Assembly (NCBI RefSeq): GCF_013408145.1
Contig: NZ_JACBZI010000001.1
Coordinates: 3,672,001 to 3,736,000 of the forward strand
DNA from: Nocardioides marinus
GTDB lineage: Bacteria > Actinomycetota > Actinomycetes > Propionibacteriales > Nocardioidaceae
Length of the DNA: 64,000 nucleotides
Direction: 5' to 3'
The notes below the pieces were generated by a model that was given only the letters and a program-made list of their open reading frames with translations, was not told the DNA's origin and ran no database searches. Shown piece after piece: positions 16,388-26,246 of this stretch (its first letter is position 1; each line of letters begins with the position of its first letter). Position numbers and translations under genes: made by a program.

Positions 16388-17664
16388 CGCTTCGCTCCGT
16401 ACTTGCCGAGCTCCAGGCGCGCGACGACGCCCTGGTGCACCTCGTCGGGTCCGTCGGCCAGCCGCAGGGCGCGGGCGTTGGTCCACGCACCGGCCAGCGG
16501 GTGGTCGTCGGAGAGCCCGCCCCCGCCGTGGATCTGCATGGCGAAGTCGATGACCTCCAGCGCCATCCGCGGCACCGCGACCTTGATCTGCGAGACCTCC
16601 GAGAGGGCGTTGAGCGGGCCCCCCACGTCGAGCTTCCACGCCGCGTGCAGGACCAGCAGGCGCGCCTGCTCGATGGCGATGCGGGCGTCGGCGATCCGCT
16701 CCCGGTTGCCGCCGAGGTTGGCCAGCGGCTTGCCGAAGGCGACCCGGTCCAGGCCCCGGCGGCAGGCGCGCTCCAGGGCCATCTCGGCCAGGCCGATCAG
16801 TCGCATGCAGTGGTGGATGCGCCCGGGGCCGAGCCGGCCCTGCGCGATCGCGAACGCCTCGCCCGGCCCGGAGAGGATGTTGCCCACGGGGACGCGGACG
16901 TCGGTGAACGACACCTCCCCGTGGCCGATGGGCTCGTCGTACATCCCCATCGTCGGCAGCAGCCGCTCGATCTTCACCCCGGGCGAGTCGAGGGGGACGA
17001 GCACCATCGTGTGCCGGTGGTGGCGGTCGATGCCGGGGTCGGCCTCGAGGTTCTCCGGGGTGTCGCGCAGCCCCATGAAGACCGCGATCCGGCAGTCGGG
17101 GTGGCCCACGCCGGTCGACCACCACTTGCGCCCGTTGACGACGACCTCGTCCCCGTGGACGACCGCGGTGGCGGCCATGTTGGTGGCGTCGGAGGAGGCG
17201 ACGTCGGGCTCGGTCATCGTGAACGCCGAGCGGATCTCGCCGGCCAGCAGCGGCTCGAGCCACTGCGCCTTCTGCTCGTCGGTGCCGTAGCGCAGCAGCA
17301 CCTCCATGTTGCCGGTGTCCGGGGCGTTGCAGTTCATCACCAGCGGCGCGAGGTGGCTGCCGCCGGTGGCCTCCGCGATGGGGGCGTAGTCGACGTTGGT
17401 GAGGCCCTCGCCCCCGTCGGTGCCGAAGCGGGCGGCGTACTCCCCCGCGTGCTCCTTGGGCAGCCAGAGGTTCCACAGCCCGCGGGCCCGGGCCTCGGCC
17501 TTGAGCTCCTCGATGACCGGCAGCGGCCGCCACGGGTCGCCGGTACGCCGCTGCTCGGCCAGGTCGCGGAGGTACTCGCCCTCCACCGGCTCGACCACGT
17601 CGCGGATGAACGCGCGGGTCCGCTCGGTGAGGTCGGCGGCCCGGGGTGAGGGTGCGAAGTCCAT
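16384..17664 (-). CDS. Acyl-CoA dehydrogenase family protein (ACAD10/11- or LvaC-like candidate)
   Basis: 426-residue acyl-CoA dehydrogenase-fold protein. Marks: MTEPDVASSDATNM (about residue 160), NGRKWWSTGVGHPDC (about 183), and C-terminal IDFAMQIHGGGGLSDDHPLAG (about 370). WWSTG and PDVASSDATN are typical of ACAD10/11-like enzymes (family memory). In the ACAD11/LvaC route the enzyme removes phosphate from a 4-phosphoacyl-CoA rather than doing simple oxidation (known for that family). First gene of the operon; ATG at 17664 has TAGGTT seven bases upstream. Confidence 0.9.
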   Translation of the reverse strand: MDFAPSPRAADLTERTRAFIRDVVEPVEGEYLRDLAEQRRTGDPWRPLPVIEELKAEARARGLWNLWLPKEHAGEYAARFGTDGGEGLTNVDYAPIAEATGGSHLAPLVMNCNAPDTGNMEVLLRYGTDEQKAQWLEPLLAGEIRSAFTMTEPDVASSDATNMAATAVVHGDEVVVNGRKWWSTGVGHPDCRIAVFMGLRDTPENLEADPGIDRHHRHTMVLVPLDSPGVKIERLLPTMGMYDEPIGHGEVSFTDVRVPVGNILSGPGEAFAIAQGRLGPGRIHHCMRLIGLAEMALERACRRGLDRVAFGKPLANLGGNRERIADARIAIEQARLLVLHAAWKLDVGGPLNALSEVSQIKVAVPRMALEVIDFAMQIHGGGGLSDDHPLAGAWTNARALRLADGPDEVHQGVVARLELGKYGAKR

Positions 17665-17671
17665 GGCTGCG

Positions 17672-17677
17672 AACCTA
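17672..17677 (-). promoter_or_regulatory. Leaderless-type -10 (TAGGTT) for the acyl-CoA dehydrogenase operon
   Basis: TAGGTT lies seven bases ahead of ATG 17664. No Shine-Dalgarno sequence is visible, consistent with a leaderless start. Confidence 0.5.
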
Positions 17678-17805
17678 CCGGGCGCTCGGTCCGTCGGGGG
17701 GGCGGTGCCGCGGCCGTGGTGTCGTGCGGCCCCGGCCAGCGGCCGGTCCGGGCCGACTGGCCGACCGAAGCTGCCGCTCGTCGCACGGAGTTCCGGTCGA
17801 CAAGC

Positions 17806-17837
17806 GCCGGTTTCACCACCCGGGTGGTGAAACCGGC
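17806..17837. terminator. Perfect 32-bp palindrome downstream of the ABC permease
   Basis: 16-bp perfect arms (GCCGGTTTCACCACCC and its complement) with no loop bases. It begins 17 bp after the permease stop at 17854 on the minus strand. It could end that transcript, though no U-tract is visible; a regulator-binding palindrome is the alternative. Confidence 0.6.
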
Positions 17838-17853
17838 CCCGGGCGACCGCCGC

Positions 17854-19389
17854 TCAGGCGGCCGCGGTGACGACCACGCGCGCCCGCTGGACGGGATCGG
17901 TCCACCGCTCGTGGGTACGCACGAGCCGGGCGCCGGACCAGCACAGGAACGGCACGGCCAGCAGCAGCGGCAGCCAGGGTGCCTCGAGCCGGGCCAGTCC
18001 GGAGAAGACCAGCCCCGTCATGGTGGTCGAGAGCGCGAGGCGGCTGGAGTAGCCGACCATCATCAGCGGCGGGGCCGGGGTGGCGCGGGCCGAGCGCAGG
18101 TCGACGGCGTACGGGTGGGCCAGCGACCAGCGCATCGCCGCGCCGACCACCTGCACGGTCACCACGGCCAGCATGGCCAGCAGGGCGGTGGCCTCGGTGG
18201 CGGTGGGTACGCCGGCGCGCAGCCCGCCCAGGGCCACGGTGACCAGGGAGGCCGCGACCAGGAACTCCGCGAGCACCCAGGCCCGGGCGGCGAAGACAGT
18301 CCCCGCACCGACCGGGAGGCTCTCGCGCCACAGCCCGCCGCGCCCGTCCAGGCACCAGGCGTTGACCCCGAACAGCAGGGCGCCGCCGGAGGCGACCAGA
18401 CCCGGCAGGATCGTCAGCTGCACCCAGTCCAGGTCGCCGACGAGCGCGACGACCCCCGGGCCGATCGCCAGGACGGCCAGGCCGCGCCGCATCGGCACCG
18501 CGCGCCACACCGAGCCGCGGTCGGTGCGCAGGAGCACCGTGAGGTCGCTGCGCGGCAACGGGCGGGCGCGGTGCGACTCGCTCTCCACGCGCAGCTCGTC
18601 GTGGGGAACCCGCCGGGTCGCGAGGTGGGCCGGCAGCGCACCGAGGACCACCGCGGCCACCGACAGCCCCGCCAGGGTGCCGACCACGCCCCACCAGGCG
18701 GCCGTGACGCCGCCGACGGACACGGCGACCACGCGCACCGTCGGCACCTGGTCCAGCAGCGGCACCAGCCGGTCGTCGAGCTGGAGCAGCAGCACGGCCA
18801 CGACGGCCGCGACCGTGAGCAGGCGGACCCCCACCTCGCCGAACCGCAGCCGGCGCACCCCCTCGACACCCCACGCCACGACCTGCCCGACGGCGGTCGC
18901 CAGGACCAGCCACAGCAGCATCGCGGTCTGCAGGGCGACCAGCGGGCCCGCCCCCGCGCCGTAGGAGGCCGCACCCAGCAGGGTCCAGGCCTGCAGCAGC
19001 CAGGCGATGTTGAGCGGCGCCAGGACCAGCGCCCCGAGGTGGTCGGTCGTGGGGCTGATCGGGTGCACCGCCGCAGGGTCGCGGGCCAGCAGCTCGCGCC
19101 CGCCCCCGGAGGCCACCGCGGACACGACGGCGATCAGCACCAGGCCGGCGAGCGCGGTGGGGAGCAGCAGCAGCACGTCCTGGGCCCGTCCCGGGCCGCC
19201 CGCACCCGGGAGGTGGGCCGGCACCACGGCGATCGCGGTCGTCGCCAGCGCGAAGAGCACCAGGCCGGCCCGGAAGGCCCGCGGGCGGCGTACGTGCGCG
19301 GCGCGGAAGCGCAGCAGGGTACCGACGTCCGCGACGGCTCTCCCCTGCTCGCGCAGCAGGCCCTCAGTCCAGGAGCGAGCGGTAGGCAC
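17854..19389 (-). CDS. ABC-2-type exporter permease
   Basis: 511-residue polytopic protein with at least ten hydrophobic segments (for example about residues 38-62, 78-105, 120-180, 210-250, 290-320). It is paired with an ABC ATPase that it overlaps by 26 bp, so the two form an exporter. GTG start at 19389. The sequence is low in motifs and the substrate is unknown. Confidence 0.8.
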   Translation of the reverse strand: MPTARSWTEGLLREQGRAVADVGTLLRFRAAHVRRPRAFRAGLVLFALATTAIAVVPAHLPGAGGPGRAQDVLLLLPTALAGLVLIAVVSAVASGGGRELLARDPAAVHPISPTTDHLGALVLAPLNIAWLLQAWTLLGAASYGAGAGPLVALQTAMLLWLVLATAVGQVVAWGVEGVRRLRFGEVGVRLLTVAAVVAVLLLQLDDRLVPLLDQVPTVRVVAVSVGGVTAAWWGVVGTLAGLSVAAVVLGALPAHLATRRVPHDELRVESESHRARPLPRSDLTVLLRTDRGSVWRAVPMRRGLAVLAIGPGVVALVGDLDWVQLTILPGLVASGGALLFGVNAWCLDGRGGLWRESLPVGAGTVFAARAWVLAEFLVAASLVTVALGGLRAGVPTATEATALLAMLAVVTVQVVGAAMRWSLAHPYAVDLRSARATPAPPLMMVGYSSRLALSTTMTGLVFSGLARLEAPWLPLLLAVPFLCWSGARLVRTHERWTDPVQRARVVVTAAA

Positions 19390-20089
19390 GCGCCCCCTCC
19401 TCGCCGGCCATGTCGAGCGCGCTCATCTCGGCGACCTGGGCACCCCCGCGCAGGACGGAGACCGTCGAGCAGGCCTCGATCGCCAGCTCGCGCAGGTGGG
19501 TGGAGACGAGCACCGCGGCACCGCGCGAGCGGGCGTCGGCGACGACCTCCAGGGTGGCCTCGACCCCCAGGGGGTCCACGCCGTCGAAGGGCTCGTCGAG
19601 CAGCAGCACCTGCGGCTCGTGCAGCGCCGCGAGCACCACGGAGAGCCGCCGGCCCATGCCGTGCGAGAAGCCGGCCGTCACCCGGTGGGCGACGTCGCCG
19701 AGCTCGAAGCGCTCCAGCAGGTCCCGCGCCCGGGGCTCCCAGCCCGTCGGCAGCCGGCGCAGGCGTGCCGCCAGCTGCAGGTGCTCCCACGGGGTCGCCC
19801 GCGGCACCAGGCCGCCGACGTCGGGGCAGTAGCCCACCGCGCGCTTGGCCGCCATCGGGTGCCGTCGCACGTCGTGCCCGGCGACCAGGACGCTGCCACT
19901 CGTGGGCGGCACCACCCCCGCGAGCACCCGCATCGTCGTGGACTTGCCGGCCCCGTTGCGCCCCAGGAGCGCGGTCGCGCGACCGGCGTACGCCGTCAGG
20001 TGCACGCCGCCCACGGCCTCGACCTCGCCGAAGCGCACGTGCAGGTCGCGCACCTCGACCAGCGCCCGGTCCGGCTCTCCCTCACCCAC
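19364..20089 (-). CDS. ABC transporter ATP-binding protein (ABC-2 exporter)
   Basis: 241-residue ATPase. Walker A LGRNGAGKST near residue 40, Walker B VLLLDEPFDGVDP and H-loop VSTHL are intact. The signature region reads FSHGMGRRL instead of LSGGQ-type, a degenerate form seen in some ABC-2 exporters. The frame extends further upstream, but that part covers an inverted repeat; GTG at 20089 (GEGEPDRALVEVRDLHVRFG) gives a normal N-terminus. Confidence 0.88.
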   Translation of the reverse strand: MGEGEPDRALVEVRDLHVRFGEVEAVGGVHLTAYAGRATALLGRNGAGKSTTMRVLAGVVPPTSGSVLVAGHDVRRHPMAAKRAVGYCPDVGGLVPRATPWEHLQLAARLRRLPTGWEPRARDLLERFELGDVAHRVTAGFSHGMGRRLSVVLAALHEPQVLLLDEPFDGVDPLGVEATLEVVADARSRGAAVLVSTHLRELAIEACSTVSVLRGGAQVAEMSALDMAGEEGARAYRSLLD

Positions 20090-20130
20090 CGGACCATGGT
20101 GACCGTTCCGGGGGCTTCCCACCGCCGAAG

Positions 20131-20229
20131 CGTCACTTCCGCACGGCCGAGACGTCACTCGCACACGCACTCGAGCCGCCACCCCCGTGCGGGAGTGACG
20201 GCTCGAGCGTGCGTCAGTGACGTCTCGGC
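20131..20229. repeat. Interleaved large inverted repeats between fadB and the ABC ATPase
   Basis: GCCGAGACGTCACT (20146-20159) pairs perfectly with 20216-20229. CTCGAGCCG (20170-20178) pairs with 20199-20207. A third arm, 20131-20146, pairs with 20185-20200 at 15 of 16 positions, so two alternative folds compete. It lies downstream of no gene on the minus strand and upstream of fadB's 3' end. Confidence 0.75.
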
Positions 20230-20238
20230 GACGCAGGA

Positions 20239-22458
20239 TCAGGCGGGGAAGGACTCGCCCTTGGCCACCAGGTCGCGCAGGTACTGCGTCGCGCGGAACC
20301 GCTCGCCGTACTTGTCGGCCAGGTCGTCGGCGCGCTTCACGAACGCCGCGAGGCCGATCTCACCGGCGGCGACGGTCCCCTCGGGGCCCTCGTAGCCGGT
20401 CATGAACTGCGCGGCGCCACCGGTCATCGGCGGGAAGCCGATGCCCATGATCGAGCCGATGTTCGCGGCGGCCGCCGACTCGATGACGCCCTCCTCGAAG
20501 CACTTCGCGGTCTCGATCGCCTCGGCGAAGAGCATCCGCTCCTTCATGTCGACGAACGGGATCTGCTCCTCGGCGACCGGGTAGACCTCGGCCAGGCCCG
20601 ACCAGATCGAGCCGCGCTTGCCGTCGACGTACTCGAAGAAGCCGGCGCCCTTGAGGCGCGAGGGGCGACCGAGCTCGATCATCTTCTCCACCACCAGCGA
20701 GCCGGGGTGCGGCTCGTAGGTGCCGCCGTCGCGCTCGGCGGCGTCCTTGGTGGCCTTGGCGATCTTGGCCATCAGCTCCATGTTGAGCTCGTCGGTCAGC
20801 TGCAGCGGGCCGACGGGGTAGCCGGCCTGGGTGGCCGCCCGCTCGACGGAGTACGGCGCGCAGCCCTCGGCCAGCAGCGCCAGGCCCTCGTTGACCATCG
20901 TGCCGATGACGCGCGAGGTGTAGAAGCCGCGGCTGTCGTTGACGACGATCGGGGTCTTCTTGATCTGCTGCACCACGTCGTAGGCCTTGGCCAGCGCCTC
21001 GTCGGAGGTGGCCCTGCCCTTGATGATCTCGACCAGCGGCATCTTGTCCACGGGGCTGAAGAAGTGCAGGCCGATGAAGTCGGCGGGGCGGTCCACGCCC
21101 TCGGCGAGCTCGGTGATCGGCAGCGTCGAGGTGTTGGAGCACAGCAGCGCGTCGGCGTTGACGTGCTTGGCGGCCTCGGCGAAGACCTGGTGCTTGAGCG
21201 AGGGGTCCTCGAAGACGGCCTCGATCACCAGGTCGCACCCGGCGAGGTCGGCGTAGTCGTCGGTCGGGGTGATCCGGCCGAGCAGCTCCTCGGACTTCTC
21301 CTGCGTGAGCTTGCCGCGGGAGACGGCCTTCTCGTTGATCTTCTCCGAGTAGGCCTTGCCCTTGGCCGCGGCCTCGGCCGAGACGTCCTTGAGCACGACC
21401 TCCATGCCCGCGCGGGCGCAGGAGTAGGCGATGCCGGCGCCCATCATGCCGGCGCCGAGGACGGCGACCTTGGTGGCCTTCCACGGCTCGATGCCCTGGG
21501 GGCGCAGCTTGCCGGCGTTGATCGCCTGCAGGTCGAAGAAGAACGCCTGGATCATGTTCTTCGAGCCCTGGTTGACGATGAGGTTCGTCAGGTAGCGCGA
21601 CTCGATCCGCGAGGCGGTGTCGAAGTCACGGTTGGCGCCCTCGACGGCCGCGGAGAGGATCGCGCGGGCGGCGGGGTAGACCGCACCCTTGGTCTGCTTG
21701 CGCAGGAGGGCGGGGAAGGCGGGCAGGAAGCCGGCCAGCGCGGGGGACTTCGGGGAGCCACCGGGCATCTTGTAGCCGGGCGCGTCCCAAGGGTTCTGGT
21801 GGGCGTCGGGGTTGGCGAGGATCCACGCCTTCGCGGCGGGGACGAGCTCCTCGCGGGTGGCGACCAGTTCGTCGACCAGGCCCTTCTCCTTGGCCTCGGC
21901 GGGGCTGAACTGCTTGCCCTCGAGCAGGAAGCCCATCAGGCCCTCCTGCAGGCCGAACATCCGCACGATGCGGGTCACGCCGCCGCCGCCGGGCAGCAGG
22001 CCGAGGCTGACCTCGGGGAGGCCGAGCTTGACCGAGCGGTCGTCGACGCAGACGCGGCGGTTGCAGGCCAGGGTGATCTCGAGGCCGCCGCCCAGCGCCG
22101 CCCCGTTGATGGCGGCGACGACCGGCTTGGGCAGCTTCTCCAGACGGCGAAGGCCGGCCTTGACGTCCTCGGCCATCCGGAAGACGTCCTCGGCGTCCTC
22201 AGGGCCGGCGGTGACCATGCCCTTGAGGTTGCCGCCGGCGAAGAAGGTCTTCTTCGCGCTGGCGATCACCACACCCTTGACCGACGACTCGTCAGCGGCG
22301 AGCTCGTCGTAGAGGCGGTCGATCGCGGCGTTGATCGACGCGCGGTACAGGTCGTTCATGGTGTTCGCCGACGACGTGGGGTCGTCGAGGGTGAGGGTGA
22401 CGATGCCGTCGGCGTCCTTCTCGTAGCGGACGGCGGTCTGGGTCTCGGTGGTGCTCAT
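20239..22458 (-). CDS. fadB: Fatty acid oxidation multifunctional protein (enoyl-CoA hydratase / 3-hydroxyacyl-CoA dehydrogenase)
   Basis: 739-residue bifunctional beta-oxidation enzyme. The N-terminal crotonase domain (about residues 1-190) has [17 protein letters not shown] and [18 protein letters not shown], with the two hydratase glutamates in this region. The NAD domain begins [15 protein letters not shown] (about residue 333), with [16 protein letters not shown] (about 465) and the 3-hydroxyacyl-CoA dehydrogenase C-terminal domains after. It hydrates enoyl-CoA and oxidises the 3-hydroxyacyl-CoA. It lies 38 bp after fadA in the same operon, so both enzymes are made together. ATG at 22458. 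Confidence 0.96.
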   Translation of the reverse strand: MSTTETQTAVRYEKDADGIVTLTLDDPTSSANTMNDLYRASINAAIDRLYDELAADESSVKGVVIASAKKTFFAGGNLKGMVTAGPEDAEDVFRMAEDVKAGLRRLEKLPKPVVAAINGAALGGGLEITLACNRRVCVDDRSVKLGLPEVSLGLLPGGGGVTRIVRMFGLQEGLMGFLLEGKQFSPAEAKEKGLVDELVATREELVPAAKAWILANPDAHQNPWDAPGYKMPGGSPKSPALAGFLPAFPALLRKQTKGAVYPAARAILSAAVEGANRDFDTASRIESRYLTNLIVNQGSKNMIQAFFFDLQAINAGKLRPQGIEPWKATKVAVLGAGMMGAGIAYSCARAGMEVVLKDVSAEAAAKGKAYSEKINEKAVSRGKLTQEKSEELLGRITPTDDYADLAGCDLVIEAVFEDPSLKHQVFAEAAKHVNADALLCSNTSTLPITELAEGVDRPADFIGLHFFSPVDKMPLVEIIKGRATSDEALAKAYDVVQQIKKTPIVVNDSRGFYTSRVIGTMVNEGLALLAEGCAPYSVERAATQAGYPVGPLQLTDELNMELMAKIAKATKDAAERDGGTYEPHPGSLVVEKMIELGRPSRLKGAGFFEYVDGKRGSIWSGLAEVYPVAEEQIPFVDMKERMLFAEAIETAKCFEEGVIESAAAANIGSIMGIGFPPMTGGAAQFMTGYEGPEGTVAAGEIGLAAFVKRADDLADKYGERFRATQYLRDLVAKGESFPA

Positions 22459-22496
22459 GTCTTGAGTAGGTTCCTTCGAAGCCGTGCGTACGGGGG

Positions 22497-23708
<1,212 letters not shown>

Positions 23709-23805
23709 GACCGTCCTCGGTTCTCGGTGGTCAGGTGGCGCTCCAGGACCGGCCCCGGACGGGGCGGGCGGACGTCGCTGACCACGGCAGTACGTTGTGG
23801 TATCG

Positions 23806-23836
23806 ATTGTGACACCATTACTGTCACTGTCGTCAA
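23806..23836 (-). promoter_or_regulatory. MerR-type fadA promoter with operator in a 19-bp spacer
   Basis: On the minus strand TTGACG (23836-23831) is followed after 19 bp by CACAAT (23811-23806). The spacer holds a palindrome GTGACA-N7-TGTCAC (23809-23827). A long spacer filled by the operator is the hallmark of MerR-activated promoters (known). The divergent MerR gene is the obvious regulator. The core TGACA-N7-TGTCA recurs at 39947-39963. Confidence 0.7.
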
Positions 23837-23863
23837 GGACCGGACCCCACGGAAGGGGGTGTG

Positions 23864-24643
23864 ATGGACACCACGTCGAGCGTCACCGCCCCGAGCGCGG
23901 GCTCCCCCGGGAGGCCCGAGAGCAAGGACGAGGAGCTGCTCACCCTCGAGGAGCTCACGACCCGGGTCGGCATGAGCGTGCGGAACATCCGCTTCTACAC
24001 CTCCAAGGGCCTGGTCCCACCGCCGATCCGGCGGGGCCGGTCGGGCTTCTACACCGCCGACCACGTGTCCCGGCTCGAGCTCGTCCGCGAGCTGCAGAGC
24101 CACGGCTTCACGCTCTCCGCCATCGAGAAGTACCTCGCGGCCGTGCCGGAGGACGCCACCCCCGAGCAGATCGCCCTGCACCGCACGATGCTCGCCCCCT
24201 GGCAGGCCGAGGCCGTCGTGGAGCTGAGCAGCGCCGAGCTCGACGCCCGCGCCGGCCGCTCCCTCACCCCCGACGACCTGCAGCTGCTGCGGGCCCTGGG
24301 CATCGTGCGTCGTCTTGGCGAGGACACCTGGGCGGTGACCGCGACGCAGCTCGCGGTCGGGGTCGGGCTCATCGAGCTCGGCTTCCCCACCGAGACCGCC
24401 GTGGCGGCCGCCGAGGTCTACGCCCGGCACGGCCGCGAGGTCGCCGAGGAGCTCAACGACCTCTTCCGGACCCAGGTCTGGCCGGCGTACAAGGAGGCCG
24501 GCGCATCGGCGGAGACGATCCGCGAGGTGGTCGAGCGGATCAAGCCGCTCTCCATCGCCAGTCTCGTCAGCGCCTACGAGCAGGCGATGGACGAGACGCG
24601 ACGGGAGAGCATCCGCGCCCGCGCGGAGCGCGGCTCCCGGTAG
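23864..24643 (+). CDS. MerR-family regulator of the fad operon
   Basis: 259-residue MerR regulator. The DNA-binding domain is about residues 25-95: [20 protein letters not shown], then KGLVPPP and [17 protein letters not shown]. It is followed by about 160 helical residues that could bind an acyl-CoA. ATG at 23864 fits the AGGGGG ribosome site best; GTG three bases earlier is an alternative. Divergent from fadAB across a 155-bp gap with a MerR-type operator, so it likely controls beta-oxidation and itself. Confidence 0.9.
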   Translation: MDTTSSVTAPSAGSPGRPESKDEELLTLEELTTRVGMSVRNIRFYTSKGLVPPPIRRGRSGFYTADHVSRLELVRELQSHGFTLSAIEKYLAAVPEDATPEQIALHRTMLAPWQAEAVVELSSAELDARAGRSLTPDDLQLLRALGIVRRLGEDTWAVTATQLAVGVGLIELGFPTETAVAAAEVYARHGREVAEELNDLFRTQVWPAYKEAGASAETIREVVERIKPLSIASLVSAYEQAMDETRRESIRARAERGSR

Positions 24644-24644
24644 G

Positions 24645-25649
24645 TCACTCCTCGTCGTCGAGGAGGTCGGTCTCGCCCCGCACGGTCGCCTCGATGCGCA
24701 GCGCGAGACGGCCGACCCGCTCGAGCTGCTCCACCGCGTCGTCGAGCGGCGGGCCGACCGGCTGGTCGCCGTCCTCGCCGGCCCCGTCGGCGAGCCGGGC
24801 GGCGCGCGAGCGCGCCAAGGCCACCGCGAGCCGGGCCGCCGTCAGGGCGTTGTTGAGGTCGTGCACCAGCTCGGCGACGTCGGTGACCGTCTCCGCCTCG
24901 GCAGCCGGGCCGGGGGCCGGGGGTTCCTCGGCTCCCTCCAGCGCGATCCAGCGGTAGCCGGCCCCGCTCTCGGTGGCGATGTACCGCGGCGCGCTGGCGT
25001 CGTCGCCGATCTTGGACCGGAGCGTGCGCAGGTGGGCGCGCAGCGCGGCACGTGTCTCGTCGCCGTGGCTGCCGTCCCAGACCTCCGCCAGCACCCAGCG
25101 GTGCGTCAGCAGCTTGCCGGGATTGGCCAGGAGCGCGCCGAGGATGCGCCACTCCGTCGGCGTCAGGTGCACCGGGACGCCGCTCACGCTCACCGTCCGG
25201 GCGGCGAGGTCGACCGCGAGCCCGCCGTAGGTGCGCTGCGCCGACTCCTCCTCGCCTCCACGAGGGCGGCGCAGCAGGGCCCGAAGGCGCGCGAGGAGCT
25301 CGTCGGGCCCGAAGGGCTTGCGGAGGTAGTCGTCCGCACCAGCCTCGAACGCGGCCAGCATGCGGCGCGGGTCGGTCGCGCCGGTCAGGACGAGCACGGG
25401 GACGTCCGACCAGGTGCGCAGCTCGGACAGCAGCTGCACCCCGTCTCCGTCGGGGAGCGACAGGTCGAGCACCACGACGTCCGGGACCGACACGGCGACG
25501 GTGGACAGCGCCTCGGCGCGCTCACCGGCCACCTGCACCAGCATCCCCGCACGCGTCAGCATCTGTCGCAGCGCCCCCTGCAGCTGCACGTCGTCGTCGA
25601 CGACGAGCACCTTGACGACCTCCGCGGCGTTGCCGCCGGTGACGCTCAT
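24645..25649 (-). CDS. OmpR-type response regulator with a C-terminal histidine-kinase-like helix pair (RpaA-like output candidate)
   Basis: 334 residues. Receiver about 12-127 with acidic DDD 18-20, phospho-acceptor D62 (VVVLDLSLPDG) and K111 (YLRKPF). Winged-helix DNA-binding domain about 140-237 (HLTPTEWRILGALLANPGKL, ending ESGAGYRW). A further 95 residues follow an Ala/Pro/Glu linker. These contain ELVHDLNNALTAARLA (260-275), a copy of a histidine-kinase H-box, and a second helix, but no ATPase domain. It is divergent from the kai operon and adjacent to a CheY-like regulator whose stop overlaps its start; it could play the RpaA role (inference). Confidence 0.88.
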   Translation of the reverse strand: MSVTGGNAAEVVKVLVVDDDVQLQGALRQMLTRAGMLVQVAGERAEALSTVAVSVPDVVVLDLSLPDGDGVQLLSELRTWSDVPVLVLTGATDPRRMLAAFEAGADDYLRKPFGPDELLARLRALLRRPRGGEEESAQRTYGGLAVDLAARTVSVSGVPVHLTPTEWRILGALLANPGKLLTHRWVLAEVWDGSHGDETRAALRAHLRTLRSKIGDDASAPRYIATESGAGYRWIALEGAEEPPAPGPAAEAETVTDVAELVHDLNNALTAARLAVALARSRAARLADGAGEDGDQPVGPPLDDAVEQLERVGRLALRIEATVRGETDLLDDEE

Positions 25650-26011
25650 CGGAGCGCCGCCTCGATGCGGGGCAGCAGGTCGACGATGCCGTCGGGCTTG
25701 ACCAGGTAGTCCGAGACACCGGCCTCCTCGCCCCGTTGCCGGTCCTCCGGCCGCGAGCGTGCGGTCAGCGCCCAGATGGGGAGGTCGGCGAGTCCCTCGG
25801 TCGCACGGACCGCGCGCGTGACGTCGAGACCGTCCAGCGCTCCCGGCAGGGTCATGTCCACCAGGGCCAGGTCGGGCCGCACCTGCTGGATCAGCGCGAT
25901 GCCCTCCTCGCCGTCGACCGCGGCATGCACCTCGTGCCCGGCGTCGACCAGCAGGGTGGCGAGGAGCCGGGCCACGTCCCGGTCGTCCTCGACCATCACG
26001 ATCCGCGCCAT
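25646..26011 (-). CDS. CheY-like single-domain response regulator
   Basis: 121-residue receiver: acidic pair in VMVEDDRDV (about residues 8-9), phospho-Asp in LALVDMTLPGALDG (about 52), Thr in ALTARSRP and Lys in YLVKPDG (about 104). No output domain. ATG at 26011 has GGGAGG five bases upstream; a GTG two codons earlier is less likely. First gene of a two-gene operon with the OmpR-type regulator, divergent from the kai genes, so probably part of the same signalling path. Confidence 0.88.
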   Translation of the reverse strand: MARIVMVEDDRDVARLLATLLVDAGHEVHAAVDGEEGIALIQQVRPDLALVDMTLPGALDGLDVTRAVRATEGLADLPIWALTARSRPEDRQRGEEAGVSDYLVKPDGIVDLLPRIEAALR

Positions 26012-26246
26012 CTCCACCTCCCGATCACAGAGTCAATGGTCCTGAAGAGACGGGGCCTACCGTCCTGCGAGGACCCTATCCCCGCCGACGTCGTTCTCGG
26101 CCTCACACATCCTTCACGGCACCACAGCATTTCCGGCCGCCTCCTTCACACAGCCCGGGTGAGACTCGATGACATCCGGGACGACATGTCTCGGCTGACC
26201 TCGGCCTCCTCGGCCGGGACCATCACCACGGGAGGGAGCTGAGACC
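26012..26246. other. 235-bp divergent spacer between the response regulators and the kai operon
   Basis: Must hold promoters in both directions. TATCCC at 26088-26093 could be a -10 for the kai side, but no convincing -35 or palindrome is seen. The end of the spacer carries the strong ribosome site GGGAGGGAG for the first kai gene. Confidence 0.4.

Noticed and set aside
26012-26246. Stress-sigma (GTTT/GGGTA-type) promoter ahead of the kai operon
   Set aside because: No convincing match to such a consensus was found in the spacer.
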